In this document: positions 63,419 through 64,000 of the stretch, piece after piece
Numbering within the stretch: position 1 is the stretch's first letter
Layout: each line of letters opens with the position of its first letter
Assembly: GCF_003149245.1 (NCBI RefSeq)
Contig: NZ_QGDL01000009.1
Location: 124,001-188,000, forward strand
DNA: 64,000 nt
DNA from: Faecalicatena orotica
GTDB lineage: Bacteria; Bacillota; Clostridia; Lachnospirales; Lachnospiraceae
Direction of reading: 5' to 3'
Translations under genes and position numbers: made by a program
The notes under the pieces: generated by a model
Seen by the model: only the letters and a program-made list of their open reading frames with translations
Databases searched by the model: none
What the model was told of the DNA's origin: nothing

Positions 63419-64000
63419 ATGAACTATCGAAATATAAACTACCAGAAGGAACTGGACAAACTGATCGATGTAATCCAGAAGGAGGGGCGTGTGCCGACAC
63501 TTCTGCTTCACAGCTGCTGTGCTCCCTGCAGCAGTTATGTGCTGGAATATTTGTCGGAGTATTTTGAAATTACCGTGTTTTATTATAATCCGAATATTTT
63601 TCCAGAAAGTGAATATACGAAACGCCTGTTAGAGCAGCAGACACTGATTGGTGATATGCACTTTAAAAACCCGGTATCTTTTCTGGCAGGGAATTATGAT
63701 AAAGAGAAATTTTATGAAATGGCGGCAGGAATGGAGCATTTGAAAGAGGGAGGTGCACGGTGCTTCAAATGCTATGAGCTCCGTCTTACAGAGGCGGCCG
63801 AGATGGCAGTGAAGGGCGGCTTTGACTATTTTACGACAACGCTGAGCATCAGTCCTTTAAAGAATGCAGAAAAATTAAATTCGATCGGAACCAAGATTGC
63901 ATCCCGCTATGGGGTAAAGTATCTGCAGTCGGATTTTAAAAAGAAGAACGGGTACAAGCGTTCCATTGAACTGTCAAAGGAATACGGCCTTTACAGGCAG
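63419..64000 (+). CDS. queH: Epoxyqueuosine reductase QueH, N-terminal part
   Basis: The frame runs open from ATG 63419 to the window end (194 codons). LLLHSCCAPCSSYVLEYL has the CCxPC cluster motif of QueH (DUF208), FYYNPNIFPESEY the next conserved block, GGARCFKCYELRL the second Cys pair, and FTTTLSISPLKN the third. It reduces epoxyqueuosine to queuosine in tRNA. The end of the gene lies beyond the window. GAAAGGTG lies before the start. Confidence 0.92.
   Translation, partial: MNYRNINYQKELDKLIDVIQKEGRVPTLLLHSCCAPCSSYVLEYLSEYFEITVFYYNPNIFPESEYTKRLLEQQTLIGDMHFKNPVSFLAGNYDKEKFYEMAAGMEHLKEGGARCFKCYELRLTEAAEMAVKGGFDYFTTTLSISPLKNAEKLNSIGTKIASRYGVKYLQSDFKKKNGYKRSIELSKEYGLYRQ

Noticed and set aside
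1-64000. tRNA, rRNA, diversity-generating retroelement, prophage structural genes
   Set aside because: No cloverleaf with CCA-side features, no rRNA conserved blocks, no reverse transcriptase and no capsid, tail or portal genes were recognised in the window.

Overview
The window looks like a chromosomal segment of a gut-type anaerobic Firmicute, most probably a Lachnospiraceae member (Blautia/Dorea/Mediterraneibacter-like). This rests on moderate GC with purine-rich AGGAGG ribosome sites, a Gram-positive-style type IV pilus locus, a trehalose PTS with TreR, a Bacillus-type LexA box at dinB, DUF1667 and DUF5058 genes, and AAA/PD-(D/E)XK genes typical of gut clostridia. No rRNA, tRNA, CRISPR array or prophage block was seen. 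The species call is inference.

Region 1 (about 0.3-20 kb) is a complete type IV pilus locus. It encodes a 2917-residue prepilin carrying about 40 GLUG-type repeats and Fn3-like modules, three minor prepilins, a major pilin with its own consensus promoter and terminator, a pilin-like membrane protein without a cleavage site, prepilin peptidase, PilC, a fused PilM-PilN, PilO, PilB and PilT. A further large prepilin points back at pilT on the other strand from its own promoter. No secretin or PilQ is present, as expected for a monoderm. PilT implies a retractile fibre and the giant pilin is a candidate tip adhesin.

Region 2 (20-28.3 kb) has an isolated AAA/PD-(D/E)XK protein, an ABC exporter pair, methylglyoxal synthase, and two sodium-coupled transporters (SSS and NSS families). 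It ends at a 357-bp, almost fully palindromic, non-coding element (28.35-28.71 kb).

Region 3 (28.8-35.6 kb) is a five-gene glycerol-phosphate-type operon. It holds a GlpA-like dehydrogenase, a second FAD/NAD oxidoreductase, a DUF1667 protein, an alkyl-DHAP-synthase-like flavoprotein and an FGGY kinase.

Region 4 (35.6-42 kb) is a set of small regulated units. A TetR repressor diverges from a phloretin/DAPG-hydrolase-like enzyme across twin operators. An Rrf2 regulator diverges from a radical SAM-TetR operon. These are followed by SOS-controlled dinB with its usual small neighbour and an RsiV-like DUF3298 protein.

Region 5 (42-57 kb) has an ABC transporter/HExxH protein/two-component module, rarA, an SRAP peptidase, the trehalose operon (treR, PTS EII, treC) with two perfect operators, glutathione peroxidase, and an M20 peptidase operon with two membrane proteins.

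Region 6 (57-64 kb) has a possible 33-residue membrane peptide gene, a MarR-flavodoxin operon with a perfect consensus promoter, a large serine recombinase coupled to a 48-residue ORF, an SGNH hydrolase, a truncated NitT/TauT-type ABC permease abutting a small inverted-repeat element, and the start of queH.

Recurring theme: several genes end next to palindromic repeat elements and show a coding-strand A/C-rich shift over their last few hundred bases. This is unexplained and is reported among the findings.
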